Below, in pieces: positions 1-9,116 of a stretch of DNA of 64,000 bases. A program made the position numbers and the translations under genes. The notes under the pieces were generated by a model. That model did no database searches. It was given only the letters and a program-made list of their open reading frames with translations, and had not been told where the DNA came from. This DNA comes from Sphingomonadales bacterium. Its GTDB lineage: Bacteria > Pseudomonadota > Alphaproteobacteria > Sphingomonadales > Sphingomonadaceae. The DNA is taken from contig JADJGU010000002.1 in NCBI GenBank assembly GCA_016707885.1, positions 62,001-126,000 on the forward strand, given 5' to 3'. Position 1 is the first letter of the stretch. Every line of letters starts with the position of its first letter.

Positions 1-92
1 GACGAACTGCCGTCAATCGACAAAGCCCAGCTTTCATCATCGCAAGTCGCCTTCGCTTGCGTCTTGTTGCATCCGAAACTACCTGTGTGGAC

Positions 93-1091
93 ATGAAAAC
101 TTTGCCATCGACATTGGACCTTATCGGCAACACCCCGCTCGTCCTTCTCAAGGGGCCCAGCGAGGAAACCGGTTGCGAGATTTACGGCAAGTGCGAATTC
201 GCCAACCCGGGTGCCTCGGTTAAGGATCGCGCCGCGCTTTTCATCGTTCGCGACGCCGAAGAGCAGGGGATATTGAAACCAGGCGGAACGATCGTCGAGG
301 GCACGGCCGGCAACACCGGTATCGGCCTCGCGCTGGTTGGTAACGCATTGGGGTACAAGACGATCATCGTGATGCCCGAAACGCAAAGCCAGGAAAAGAA
401 GGACACGCTGCGCGCGCTGGGAGCTGAACTTGTGCTTGTACCTGCTGCGCCCTTTTCCAATCCGGGCCATTTTGTGCACACGTCACGACGCATCGCCGAA
501 GAAACCGAAAATGCAATCTGGGCCAACCAGTTTGACAATATCGCCAATCGCCGCGCGCATATCGAAACCACGGCAGAGGAAATCTGGGAGCAAATGGATG
601 GTCGGGTTGACGGCTTCACCTGTGCGGCCGGAACCGGTGGCACCATTGCTGGCGTTGGACTTGGTTTGAAGGCGCGGAACGAAAATGTGACCATCGCGCT
701 CAGCGATCCGCACGGTGCAGCTCTCTACAATTATTATGCCCATGGCGAACTGCGAGCAGAGGGGAATTCGGTTGCTGAAGGCATCGGGCAGGGGCGCATA
801 ACCGCCAATCTTGATGGTGCACCAATCGATACCCAGTTCCGCATTTCGGACGAGGAAGGACTTGTCTGGGTTCGCCGCCTTTTAGCCGAAGAAGGACTGT
901 GCCTCGGACTTTCCTCTGGTATCAATGTCGCTGGTGCAATCGAATTGGCCAGGCAACTTGGCCCCGGAAACCGGATCGCAACTATCCTGTGCGATACAGG
1001 CTTCCGATACCTCTCGACATTGTACAATCCCGAATGGATGCAGGCCAAGGGATTGCCGCCTATGCCATGGCAACTGGACAAAGCCGACTGA
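93..1091 (+). CDS. cysK: Cysteine synthase A (O-acetylserine sulfhydrylase)
   Basis: PLP-dependent enzyme, 332 aa, that makes cysteine from O-acetylserine and sulfide in the cytosol. The PLP lysine is K44 in NPGASVKDR near the N-terminus. The substrate/PLP loop appears as EGTAGNTGIG and the phosphate-binding glycine loop as AAGTGGTIAGV. The length fits the family. I chose ATG 93, where homology begins (MKTLPSTLDLIGNTPL); an upstream TTG at 57 would add 12 unconserved residues. The next gene starts about 20 bases downstream, so it probably heads a three-gene operon. Sulfate-activation genes lie about 38 kb away in the same window, not beside it. Confidence 0.93.
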   Translation: MKTLPSTLDLIGNTPLVLLKGPSEETGCEIYGKCEFANPGASVKDRAALFIVRDAEEQGILKPGGTIVEGTAGNTGIGLALVGNALGYKTIIVMPETQSQEKKDTLRALGAELVLVPAAPFSNPGHFVHTSRRIAEETENAIWANQFDNIANRRAHIETTAEEIWEQMDGRVDGFTCAAGTGGTIAGVGLGLKARNENVTIALSDPHGAALYNYYAHGELRAEGNSVAEGIGQGRITANLDGAPIDTQFRISDEEGLVWVRRLLAEEGLCLGLSSGINVAGAIELARQLGPGNRIATILCDTGFRYLSTLYNPEWMQAKGLPPMPWQLDKAD

Positions 1092-1109
1092 TTGGGCTTA
1101 GGTTACGGC

Positions 1110-1385
1110 ATGGCACGTCCCGCGGAATCCGCTATGCAGCGTATACAGGTTGGCTTGATAGGTCTGCTCGCTGTCGTACTGTTCGCTTGGATTGCGAGTA
1201 TGGTCATCGATCGGGCCGAACAGAAAGCTGCCAGCACAGGAACGGCGGGTTCACCGTCGGTTTCAAGTTCTGAGCCTGTGGTGAAAGACGAACCGTTAGC
1301 CGAACTTGGAGTTACGCCTGCTGCTCCCGAACAGGCTGATCCGCAAACCGCGCCAACGCAGCCCGTCCAAGCACCCACGCAATAA
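1110..1385 (+). CDS. Small single-pass membrane protein of unknown function
   Basis: About 91 aa. Residues roughly 9-28 (IQVGLIGLLAVVLFAWIASM) form one clear membrane segment, followed by a Ser/Ala/Pro/Gln-rich, disordered-looking tail. I do not recognise a family. It lies between cysK and a membrane-anchored GldG-like protein, with only a few bases between stop and next start, so co-transcription is likely. Starts are possible at TTG 1092, ATG 1110 and ATG 1134; ATG 1110 is a compromise. The tail is probably periplasmic. Confidence 0.6.
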   Translation: MARPAESAMQRIQVGLIGLLAVVLFAWIASMVIDRAEQKAASTGTAGSPSVSSSEPVVKDEPLAELGVTPAAPEQADPQTAPTQPVQAPTQ

Positions 1386-1388
1386 TTC

Positions 1389-2216
1389 ATGCGGAGTAGG
1401 TCAACTCGCATCGCGGCCATTGGGTCGTCAATGGCGATTCTGCTGATCGGTTTGGGTGTGATATTGTCGTCGCTGAATGGCGTTGGTCGAGAGCCTCGCA
1501 GCACGAAAATTGCGCTTCTTTCTAGCATCCCATTGCAATGGGGAGAGGGAGATTTGAAATCGGTCGTGGAGGGAGATGGGAAACCTGATCCGCTATTTGA
1601 GCGCCTTTCCGAAATGCGTGACGTGGTTGCCGTCGATAATTTTGAACAGGTGCAGGCTTCCGGGACCAAAGTGGCTTTACTGATTCAACCAAAGGCTTTT
1701 TCACCCGAAGAATTGGTTCGGCTCGACAGCTGGGTTCGCGCCGGAGGGAGGCTGGTCTTCTTCGCCGATCCGGCGCTTGATTGGCCTACATCGCTGCCGC
1801 TTGGTGACGCGCAAAGACCGCTGTTCACCTCGTTGCATTCTCCATTATTCGCGCATTGGGGTCTCGAGCTTGTTTTACCGGTCGATGCCGATCACGCACA
1901 AAGTCTAATCGAGGCAAAGCTGGGTAAGTTCGAACTGTCGCTGAAGTCCCCGGGCACATGGATGCCGACGGAGGCTGGCAATGCGGGTTCGCAACCCTGC
2001 AGAATCGAGCGGAGTGCGTTGATCGCCGAATGCCGGCTTGGAAAGGGGCAAGCGCTTCTCGTGGCGGATGTTGACATGTTGAACAGCGTATTTTGGGAAT
2101 CCGCAGTTCCAGGTGTCACCAAATCGTCGAATGTTGAACTGGCTGAGTATCTAATTGCCGCAGCCGAGGATGGACTGCGCGTGGTTGGGTCAGCTGGGGA
2201 TTTTCTGGGCAAATAG
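1389..2216 (+). CDS. Membrane-anchored GldG/DUF4350-like protein
   Basis: 275 aa with an N-terminal membrane anchor (about residues 8-28, IAAIGSSMAILLIGLGVILS). A soluble domain follows with the hydrophobic-strand pattern of the GldG/DUF4350 group of ABC-transporter auxiliary proteins: TKIALLSSIPLQW, KVALLIQPKAFSPEEL and GGRLVFFADP. Members of that group usually sit beside ABC transporter genes. None is visible here, although the far side of cysK is cut off. It ends the cysK operon and is followed by the mraZ regulatory region. The fold assignment comes from pattern only; the function is unknown. Confidence 0.55.
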   Translation: MRSRSTRIAAIGSSMAILLIGLGVILSSLNGVGREPRSTKIALLSSIPLQWGEGDLKSVVEGDGKPDPLFERLSEMRDVVAVDNFEQVQASGTKVALLIQPKAFSPEELVRLDSWVRAGGRLVFFADPALDWPTSLPLGDAQRPLFTSLHSPLFAHWGLELVLPVDADHAQSLIEAKLGKFELSLKSPGTWMPTEAGNAGSQPCRIERSALIAECRLGKGQALLVADVDMLNSVFWESAVPGVTKSSNVELAEYLIAAAEDGLRVVGSAGDFLGK

Positions 2217-2533
2217 TGGTGCAACGACCAATCACATGATGAAAATATATATGATACAAATGATTACGATGCGCTCGAATGACGCCCATCCTTTGTGTGC
2301 ATGGGGGCAGGGGCGTCTAGATTTGCATTTGAGCCGACGGAATTACGCGTGTTCCCCGTAAAATAATTCACGATTCCCATAGAATCCCTCTTTTCATCCA
2401 TAAATTCCCTTGATATGGAGTTATCCAATCGGGGTGGAATCCAATTTGTTGCGTTCATCAGAACGTCAACGCCGAAGCGCAGCGCTTCTGCGGCTGGTGG
2501 ATTTTGCCCGAAAGAAAGGGGGAATGGGGTTCA
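2217..2533 (+). promoter_or_regulatory. Upstream regulatory region of the dcw cluster
   Basis: About 317 bases without a convincing gene, noticeably AT-rich (for example around 2236-2270). It separates the cysK operon from mraZ and should hold the main dcw promoter. The clearest signal is the MraZ-type box array at 2373-2410, listed separately. I could not pick a convincing -35/-10 pair. Short reading frames here overlap mraZ in other frames and have no recognisable product. Confidence 0.55.
2373..2410 (-). promoter_or_regulatory. Candidate MraZ operator (repeated GGGA boxes)
   Basis: Read on the minus strand, this stretch contains AGGGA, TGGAT, AGGGA and TGGGA, each separated by 5 or 6 bases, giving a near 10-bp period. 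E. coli MraZ is known to bind TGGGN direct repeats with 5-base spacers upstream of its own gene. Here the array lies about 125 bases before the mraZ start. One box (TGGAT) is degenerate. Autoregulation of the dcw cluster by MraZ is therefore inferred. Confidence 0.6.
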
Positions 2534-3025
2534 GTGTCCGCACTCGTTGTCTATGCCGGTTCCGGTTTATCGACGATCGATGCCAAAGGGCGCGTGACCA
2601 TTCCTGCTGAACTGCGTGATACGGTAACTGAATCGAGCGGCGAGAACACTGTCTGCATATCGCGCCACCCAACATTGCCCTGTCTGATTGGTTATGGCCG
2701 CGCAGAACGCCAGAAGCTGCGCGCCGATATTGAAGCGCAATGGCAGGCCGCAGTGCAGCGTGGCGGAGAATTCGACCGCGAAAGTGCGGGGGTTGTGGCT
2801 TCTTCCATTTTTGAAACGGCATTTGAAGCAAGCGGGCGGTTCGTTCTCCAGCCCATGCTGCGCCATTTCGGCAGGCTAGGCGATCGAGCTTTTTTCTTCG
2901 GTGCGACGACGCATTTCATGCTCTGGAACCCTGATGTGTTCCAGGAATCGGCTCCGCCTGCATTCGCGCATGTGCGCGAAGAGCTGGATTATTGGCTCAA
3001 CGAGCATTCGAGGCGCGGCAAATGA
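2534..3025 (+). CDS. mraZ: Transcriptional regulator MraZ
   Basis: DNA-binding regulator of the dcw cluster, 163 aa from GTG 2534, made of two SpoVT-AbrB-like halves. The first half carries the diagnostic STIDAKGRVTIPAELR; the second has GRFVLQPMLRHF. It is first in the cluster and its stop codon overlaps the rsmH start (ATGA), as is usual. An upstream TTG at 2504 is possible. I prefer GTG 2534 because homology starts near VYAGSGLSTID and a purine-rich stretch precedes it. The sequence is fairly divergent from enterobacterial MraZ but the position is decisive. Confidence 0.85.
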   Translation: MSALVVYAGSGLSTIDAKGRVTIPAELRDTVTESSGENTVCISRHPTLPCLIGYGRAERQKLRADIEAQWQAAVQRGGEFDRESAGVVASSIFETAFEASGRFVLQPMLRHFGRLGDRAFFFGATTHFMLWNPDVFQESAPPAFAHVREELDYWLNEHSRRGK

Positions 3026-3975
3026 CCGTCGCTTCGCCCCATATTCCAGTCTTACTGGATGAAGTAATTCACGCACTGGCCATCACCCCTGGTTCAGTCG
3101 TTGTGGATGGTACCTTTGGTGCAGGCGGATATAGTCAGGCTATCCTGGCTGCCGGCGCGCGCGTTCATGCATTTGATCGCGATCCCGATGCGCTTGCCAT
3201 GGGTGCTGAACTTGCAGGTCGGAGTGGCGGTGCCTTGCGCCTCCACTCCGCCTGCTTTTCTGAAATGGACCGGCGACTTACTGAAGAGGGTGTCGCGCAG
3301 GTCGATGCCGTGGTTTTCGATATCGGCGTTTCGTCAATGCAACTTGACCGTGCAGATCGCGGATTTTCGTTCCAGAAAGACGGCCCGCTAGACATGCGGA
3401 TGAGCCAGTCGGGCGAAAGTGCCGCCGATTTTGTTAACACGGCGGACGAAGGGGATATTGCCAATGTCATTTATCTCTATGGAGAAGAGCCCAAGTCGCG
3501 GCGCATTGCGCGCGCGATTGTAGCGGCTCGCCCAATTGACAGCACATCGAGCCTTGCGGCGATAGTTAGAAAGGCGCTCGGTCACCGTCCCGGGGCACCC
3601 AAGGATCCCGCTACGCGGACATTTCAAGCGTTACGCATCCACATTAATCGCGAGCTTGACGAGCTAATGTTTGGTTTGGAGGCCGCCGAACGCATTTTGA
3701 AGCCTGGTGGCAGATTGGTTGTAGTCAGTTTTCACAGCCTCGAAGATCGCATCGTCAAACAATTCTTGCGCGACCGTAGCGGCTCAGGCGGCTCAATGTC
3801 GCGGCATATGCCGGAAATGGCTCCCGTGAAGCAGCCGACTTTCCTGAAGCCCACGAAGGCTGTTCGTCCGTCGGCCCGCGAACTGGCTGCCAACCCGCGG
3901 GCGCGGTCCGCGACGTTGAGGGCTGCAATACGTTCCAATGCGGCGTCTTGGAACCAGCAGGAGAAGGCAGCATGA
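3022..3975 (+). CDS. rsmH: 16S rRNA (cytosine(1402)-N(4))-methyltransferase
   Basis: 317 aa SAM-dependent methyltransferase (MraW/RsmH) that N4-methylates C1402 of 16S rRNA in the decoding centre. Visible family features are the N-terminal HIPVLLDEVIHAL, the SAM motif VVDGTFGAGGYS, FDRDPDA, the region FDIGVSSMQLDRADRGFSF, and SFHSLEDRIVKQFLR near the C-terminus. ATG 3022 overlaps the mraZ stop. Its own stop overlaps the ftsL start by four bases, indicating translational coupling. Confidence 0.95.
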   Translation: MTVASPHIPVLLDEVIHALAITPGSVVVDGTFGAGGYSQAILAAGARVHAFDRDPDALAMGAELAGRSGGALRLHSACFSEMDRRLTEEGVAQVDAVVFDIGVSSMQLDRADRGFSFQKDGPLDMRMSQSGESAADFVNTADEGDIANVIYLYGEEPKSRRIARAIVAARPIDSTSSLAAIVRKALGHRPGAPKDPATRTFQALRIHINRELDELMFGLEAAERILKPGGRLVVVSFHSLEDRIVKQFLRDRSGSGGSMSRHMPEMAPVKQPTFLKPTKAVRPSARELAANPRARSATLRAAIRSNAASWNQQEKAA

Positions 3976-4571
3976 CGCTTGCCATGAAACGCCTCAAAAA
4001 TATCGGTTGGCTGGCTCTTGTTTTTGCAACGGCTGTATTGCTCTATCCCTTGTCGCTCAACGTGGCCGCACTCCATAGCGATTTGGCGAAGGTTAACAGC
4101 GACATATTGGAAACCGAGCGTGAAATCCGCTTTCTGCAGGCCGAAATCCGTACCCGTGCGAGCGTAGCGCAGTTAGAAGAATGGAACAGCCTGCTCTATG
4201 GCTATGCGCCGCCGAGCGCGGAGCAGTTCATCGATGGCGAACGTGGATTGGCGAGTCTGGGTGGTCAAGAACAGGTGGTGAAACCTGTCATGGTTGCCGT
4301 AAATGATATCGATGGAGTCGCTCCGGCAGGTGAAATTGGTACAGCCGGCGGTGCGCCGTCTCTGATTGTTGAAGACAAGCCTGTTAATCGTGAAAAGACG
4401 CGCGAAGTGCAGGTAGCGATGGCATCGACAGTCAAGACGTCGCTTGAGCCATCGCGCGCGGCACCAAAGGGTAGGACCGAGCGCCTCGCAAGTATTGACG
4501 AAAAGCTGCTTTCGGATAGCGTACTTCGTGAAATTCAGACTGTTGCGGATAAGGAAAATCGCCGCAAATGA
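3972..4571 (+). CDS. ftsL: Cell division protein FtsL-like
   Basis: 199 aa bitopic membrane protein. A short cytoplasmic start is followed by a membrane helix (IGWLALVFATAVLLYPLSL, about residues 10-28). Next is a probable coiled coil (LHSDLAKVNSDILETEREIRFLQAEI), the usual FtsL architecture for partnering FtsB and FtsQ at the septum. The C-terminal half is long and low in complexity compared with about 120 aa in E. coli, as is common in sphingomonads. The name rests on topology and position between rsmH and ftsI, since FtsL sequences are poorly conserved. It overlaps both neighbours. Confidence 0.75.
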   Translation: MTLAMKRLKNIGWLALVFATAVLLYPLSLNVAALHSDLAKVNSDILETEREIRFLQAEIRTRASVAQLEEWNSLLYGYAPPSAEQFIDGERGLASLGGQEQVVKPVMVAVNDIDGVAPAGEIGTAGGAPSLIVEDKPVNREKTREVQVAMASTVKTSLEPSRAAPKGRTERLASIDEKLLSDSVLREIQTVADKENRRK

Positions 4572-6304
4572 CTACCTTTGTCGTCCGACCGCACAGCCGC
4601 CACGCAATAAATGCCGTGCGCGTTCACGCGGCGATGGCATTCTGGCGGTTGCTCATACTGGCTGGCTTTTTTGCGCTTTTTTTAATCCTGATTCTTGGGC
4701 GACTGACTACGTTGGCTATCTTTGAAGGCAGCCGCGCCTTTGGTGCATCTGGCGGCGCATATGTGCCTGAACGTGGAGATATCGTAGATCGCCATGGTGC
4801 TCCACTCGCCCGAACCATTCAGGGCTATGCTATTTGGGTAAAGCCTGACCGTCTGGTAAATGATCCAAAGGAACTGGCAGCGGGCCTTGCCAAGATATTC
4901 CCCGATACGCCGGAAGCGGAATTCTATGCCAAGCTGACGGCGAAGGAAGCGGGGTATCTACGCAAAAGAGCGATTCCTGAAGAGGTGCGTGCCGTGCACG
5001 ATCTCGGAGAAATCGGGATCGAATTCCCGCGCGAAAGCGAGCGGTTGTATCCCCAGCATGATATGGCTGCGCATGTGCTTGGATTTGTCAGCCGTGACGG
5101 CAAAGGCGCGCTTGGCATGGAGCGCGTGATGGACAAGCATCTGCGCGCCCCTGAAACACGTGGGAAACCGGTTGAATTATCGCTCGATGTACGTGTCCAA
5201 GCGGCACTCGAAATCGAACTCGCAAATGGCATGAAATCAACAAATGCCAAAGGAGCTGCGGGTGTCATTCTGGATGCGCGCACCGGCGAGGTGTTGGCCA
5301 TGGCATCACTTCCCTCTTTTAATCCGAACCGCCCTATCTTTGCCAATATTCCTGACAATGGCGAAGTAATCGTCGACGGCCGTTATCCAATCAGCCGCCA
5401 GACCAATTTCGTAACCAACCGTGTGTTTGAGCTGGGCTCCACTTTCAAACCTTTGACAGTTGCTGCGGCGCTTGACGCAGGGACCGTGCGTAATCTCGCC
5501 ATCCGCTACGATGCGACCGCACCACTGGAAATCGCCGGTTTCAAGATTCGCGATACACACCCTGCCGGACGCTGGCTCAATGTGCCAGAGACCCTTGTGC
5601 AGAGCTCCAATATCGTAACAGCGCGCATCGCCGACAATCTTGGTCGCGAACGTATGGAGCAGATGGCGCGCAATCTGGAATTTAACGGGCGGCCGTCAAT
5701 TGAACTTGCAGAGCGTTCACACTCGATCTGGCCGCGCAACTGGGGCCGGATCACGACAATGACCGTGGGCTATGGCCATGGTATGGCCGTCACGCCGCTT
5801 CATCTTGCTTCGGCTTATGCTGCGATGGTGAACGGGGGCATGTGGCATCCTGCAACCCTGAAAAAAATAAAGCCTGGTCAGAAGCCAGTGGGTAGAAGGG
5901 TGTTTAGTGCCGCTACAAGTGCCCGGATGCGCCAATTGCTCCGAATGATTGTTGTGGATGGCACCGGAAAGAAGGCCGACGCCCTTGGCTATCGCGTTGG
6001 CGGCAAAACAGGTTCTGCAGAAAAGCCAAATGCCGGAGGTTATGCACGGAATCTTGTCGTCTCGACCTTCGCAGCGGCTTTCCCGATGGATAATCCGCGC
6101 TATATCATAGTCGCAATGGTAGACGAACCCAAAGGATCGGCCGAAACCGGCTTTCAGCGCACAGCTGGTTGGACGGCTGCCCCGATCGTGCGCCGCACGG
6201 TCGAACGGATAGGCCCGCAATTGGGCATTATCCCTGACACGCATCGCGATGTCGACGTGTCTGAACTCATGCCGTTGCTGTGGTCTCCCAAAGGGGGGCA
6301 TTGA
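4568..6304 (+). CDS. ftsI: Septal peptidoglycan transpeptidase FtsI (PBP3)
   Basis: 578 aa class B penicillin-binding protein that cross-links septal peptidoglycan in the periplasm with its partner FtsW. It has an N-terminal membrane anchor (about residues 20-45), a PBP dimerisation domain, then the transpeptidase domain. The catalytic serine is S291 in STFK, the second motif is SSN at about 346-348, and the third is KTGS from K480. All three active-site motifs are intact. Overlap with ftsL (ATGA) and murE (TGATG) supports coupled translation. Confidence 0.95.
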   Translation: MTTFVVRPHSRHAINAVRVHAAMAFWRLLILAGFFALFLILILGRLTTLAIFEGSRAFGASGGAYVPERGDIVDRHGAPLARTIQGYAIWVKPDRLVNDPKELAAGLAKIFPDTPEAEFYAKLTAKEAGYLRKRAIPEEVRAVHDLGEIGIEFPRESERLYPQHDMAAHVLGFVSRDGKGALGMERVMDKHLRAPETRGKPVELSLDVRVQAALEIELANGMKSTNAKGAAGVILDARTGEVLAMASLPSFNPNRPIFANIPDNGEVIVDGRYPISRQTNFVTNRVFELGSTFKPLTVAAALDAGTVRNLAIRYDATAPLEIAGFKIRDTHPAGRWLNVPETLVQSSNIVTARIADNLGRERMEQMARNLEFNGRPSIELAERSHSIWPRNWGRITTMTVGYGHGMAVTPLHLASAYAAMVNGGMWHPATLKKIKPGQKPVGRRVFSAATSARMRQLLRMIVVDGTGKKADALGYRVGGKTGSAEKPNAGGYARNLVVSTFAAAFPMDNPRYIIVAMVDEPKGSAETGFQRTAGWTAAPIVRRTVERIGPQLGIIPDTHRDVDVSELMPLLWSPKGGH

Positions 6305-7731
6305 TGCGCCTCGATAGTTTGATTGGGGAAGAAGCCGGCGTTTCCGGCGGAGAGCGCGTTACCGGTTTTGCAATCGACCATCGAAAAATCGCGCCTGGAA
6401 CCATATTTGGCGCATTTCAGGGCACTGCTTTCAATGGCGAGGACTTCATTCCGGAGGCAATTGAGGCTGGCGCTATTGCGATTGTAGCCCGCCCCGAGGC
6501 GCAGGTTGCCGACGCGATACACATTGCGGACGCCAATCCGCGCAAGGCCTTCGCAATGTTGGCGTCGCGTTTTTATGCACCATTTCCGGCGCATGTTGCA
6601 GGGGTAACCGGTACGAACGGGAAAACTTCAACCGCCGAAATGACTCGCCAGCTTTGGCGTATGGACGGGCATAGCGCGGCTTCGATTGGGACATTGGGCA
6701 TCACTACGGCCGACGAGCAGGTCAGGACAGGATTGACGACGCCTGACATCGTCACCTTTCTTTCGAACATGGCTGGGCTTGAGCGCGAAGGCGTGACTCA
6801 TGCGATCTTTGAGGCGTCGAGCCACGGTCTCGACCAATATCGCATTGCCGGAGTCCCGGTGTCAGTCGTGGCGTTCACCAATCTGAGCCGCGACCATCTC
6901 GATTATCATGGTTCAATGGACGCCTATTTCGAAGCCAAGATGCGGTTGTTTGATGAAATCGCGACGGACAATGCGACTGCGGTAATCTGGGCCGATGATG
7001 AATGGTCGGAAAAGGCGATCTCCCGCGCTAAGGAACGACCGCTTCGCCTTATTACCGTGGGGACAAACGGACAGGGCATCAAGCTGTTGTCGCGTGAGCC
7101 AACCCAGTTGGGACAAACTCTCGAAATTTCGATGCAGGGAGAGGCTTGCAAGGTCAAATTGCCACTCATTGGCGGATATCAGGCGGCCAATGCGCTGATA
7201 TCTGCGGGCATTGCGATAGCTAGCGGTTGTGACGCCGAAGTGGTCATTGCCAATCTCGCGCGGCTGCAGCCGGTACGCGGGCGGCTGGAGCGGGCTGCGA
7301 TTAACCGCAGTGGCGCGCCCGTTTATGTCGATTACGCGCATACACCAGACGGGCTGGAGGCTGCGATTGCAGCGCTGCGTCCGCACACCAAAGGCAAGCT
7401 AATCCTTGTGTTTGGAGCAGGCGGAGATCGCGATGCGGGCAAACGTCCGCTGATGGGTAAAATAGCAGCACGTGATGCAGATGTGGCTATAGTAACCGAC
7501 GATAATCCAAGGACGGAAGATCCAGCCAGCATTCGCCAACACGTCATCGCAGGTGCCCCTGATGTCCATGATATTGGCGATCGCCGTGAGGCCATAGCTG
7601 CTGCAATTCGTCAGGCGGCGGCGGACGATATCGTATTGATTGCTGGCAAAGGCCATGAACTGGGTCAAATCATCGGCGACAAGAGCTATCCTTTTGACGA
7701 TGTCGAAGTCGCACGCGAGTGCGCGGCATGA
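6304..7731 (+). CDS. murE: UDP-MurNAc-tripeptide synthetase (meso-DAP adding)
   Basis: 475 aa cytosolic Mur ligase that adds the third stem-peptide residue to UDP-MurNAc-L-Ala-D-Glu using ATP. The P-loop is GVTGTNGKTST (lysine about residue 107). The motif DDNPRTEDP contains DNPR, the signature of meso-diaminopimelate-specific MurE, so the cell wall should be the usual Gram-negative DAP type. I chose ATG 6304, which overlaps the ftsI stop; the longer frame from 6280 would intrude into ftsI. Its stop overlaps murF. Confidence 0.95.
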   Translation: MRLDSLIGEEAGVSGGERVTGFAIDHRKIAPGTIFGAFQGTAFNGEDFIPEAIEAGAIAIVARPEAQVADAIHIADANPRKAFAMLASRFYAPFPAHVAGVTGTNGKTSTAEMTRQLWRMDGHSAASIGTLGITTADEQVRTGLTTPDIVTFLSNMAGLEREGVTHAIFEASSHGLDQYRIAGVPVSVVAFTNLSRDHLDYHGSMDAYFEAKMRLFDEIATDNATAVIWADDEWSEKAISRAKERPLRLITVGTNGQGIKLLSREPTQLGQTLEISMQGEACKVKLPLIGGYQAANALISAGIAIASGCDAEVVIANLARLQPVRGRLERAAINRSGAPVYVDYAHTPDGLEAAIAALRPHTKGKLILVFGAGGDRDAGKRPLMGKIAARDADVAIVTDDNPRTEDPASIRQHVIAGAPDVHDIGDRREAIAAAIRQAAADDIVLIAGKGHELGQIIGDKSYPFDDVEVARECAA

Positions 7732-9116
7732 CCGATCTTTGGACTTCGGACGAAATCGCGCAAGCAACGGGTGGGCTGTCGAGTACGCCATTTGCCTGCA
7801 ACGGCGTGGCCTTCGATTCCCGCGAGATTGGACCTGGCGACTTGTTCTTCGCGATGAAGGGCGAGCAGGCTGATGGTCACCGCTTCATTGAAAATGCCTT
7901 CGCCAGTGGCGCAGCAGGGGCAGTGGTGAGCGAACCGGTCGCGCACCCCCATATTCTGGTACCAGATAGCTTTCACGCGCTGGAACAGCTTGGGATGGCT
8001 TCGCGCCAAAGGGTGGACGCTAAAATCATTGGTGTAACTGGATCAGCGGGAAAGACAGGAACGAAGGAGGCGTTGTTCGCAGCACTTGATCGTTTCGCGC
8101 CGGGCAAGACGCACCGTTCGGTCAAAAGCTACAACAACCATGTCGGTGTGCCATTAAGTCTGTCGCGCATGCCCCGCGATACGCGCTTTGGAATATTCGA
8201 GATGGGCATGAACCATCCGGGGGAGTTGCGTACCTTGACCGGCTTTGTGCGTCCGCATGTCGCCATTGTTACAACCATTGCCCCAGCACATATCGAATTT
8301 TTCAAGGACGAAGCAGCCATTGCAGATGCGAAGGGCGAAATTTTCGAAGGCCTCGAACCCGGTGGTACGGCTATCATTCCTGCTGACAGCCCGCATTATG
8401 AACGCCTTCGCGCCAAGGCTCTACGACATACCGACACGGTCCTGAGTTTCGGTTTTTCGTCGACAGCGGATGTTCGGTGCGAAGATTATATTGAAAGTGC
8501 GAATGGCGGTTCGATTGTAACTGCCCGCATGAAAGCGGGGGTGTTGCAATATGAGCTGTCGCAGCCCGGGCGCCACTGGATAGCCAATTCTCTCGCGGTT
8601 CTGGCCGCAGTCGAGGCAGTCAGCGGCGATCTAGCGGTTGCCGGACTGGCGCTTGCCGACATGGAAGGGCTGAAAGGTCGGGGCGCGCGCCACATGTTGA
8701 AGCTTGCGGAAGGATCGGCGCTGCTGATTGACGAAAGCTACAATGCCAATCCCGCGTCAATGGCGGCGACCTTGGACGGATTGGGCCAAACGTCAGCCGA
8801 TCGGCGCATCGCTGTTTTGGGTGCGATGAAGGAACTAGGTGACCAGTCAGCCTCCTTCCACTCGGCCTTGCGCGCGCCATTGGAGGTGGCAAAAACAGAT
8901 TATGCACTGCTTGTCGGTGAAGAGATGCTGCCTCTCGCTGAAGCGTTGGCTGCAGATGTTGCTTGGGCGGGCAAATTCGCCCATTGCGCGAGCGTTGGGG
9001 ATGCTATCGAGCGACTGTCTGGAATGATCCGGGCGGGTGACGCGATCCTTGTCAAGGGATCAAACTCGGTGGGACTCTCCCGGATTGTCGAGGCCATGCT
9101 CGGCGGAGGGGATTGA
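7728..9116 (+). CDS. murF: UDP-MurNAc-pentapeptide synthetase
   Basis: 462 aa Mur ligase that adds D-Ala-D-Ala to UDP-MurNAc-tripeptide, completing the cytosolic pentapeptide precursor. Visible are the N-terminal Mur domain with FDSREIGPGDLFFA, the P-loop GVTGSAGKTGTKEAL and the C-terminal ligase region beginning LIDESYNANPASM. ATG 7728 overlaps the murE stop. The D-Ala-D-Ala substrate would come from ddl in the same cluster. Confidence 0.95.
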   Translation: MTDLWTSDEIAQATGGLSSTPFACNGVAFDSREIGPGDLFFAMKGEQADGHRFIENAFASGAAGAVVSEPVAHPHILVPDSFHALEQLGMASRQRVDAKIIGVTGSAGKTGTKEALFAALDRFAPGKTHRSVKSYNNHVGVPLSLSRMPRDTRFGIFEMGMNHPGELRTLTGFVRPHVAIVTTIAPAHIEFFKDEAAIADAKGEIFEGLEPGGTAIIPADSPHYERLRAKALRHTDTVLSFGFSSTADVRCEDYIESANGGSIVTARMKAGVLQYELSQPGRHWIANSLAVLAAVEAVSGDLAVAGLALADMEGLKGRGARHMLKLAEGSALLIDESYNANPASMAATLDGLGQTSADRRIAVLGAMKELGDQSASFHSALRAPLEVAKTDYALLVGEEMLPLAEALAADVAWAGKFAHCASVGDAIERLSGMIRAGDAILVKGSNSVGLSRIVEAMLGGGD

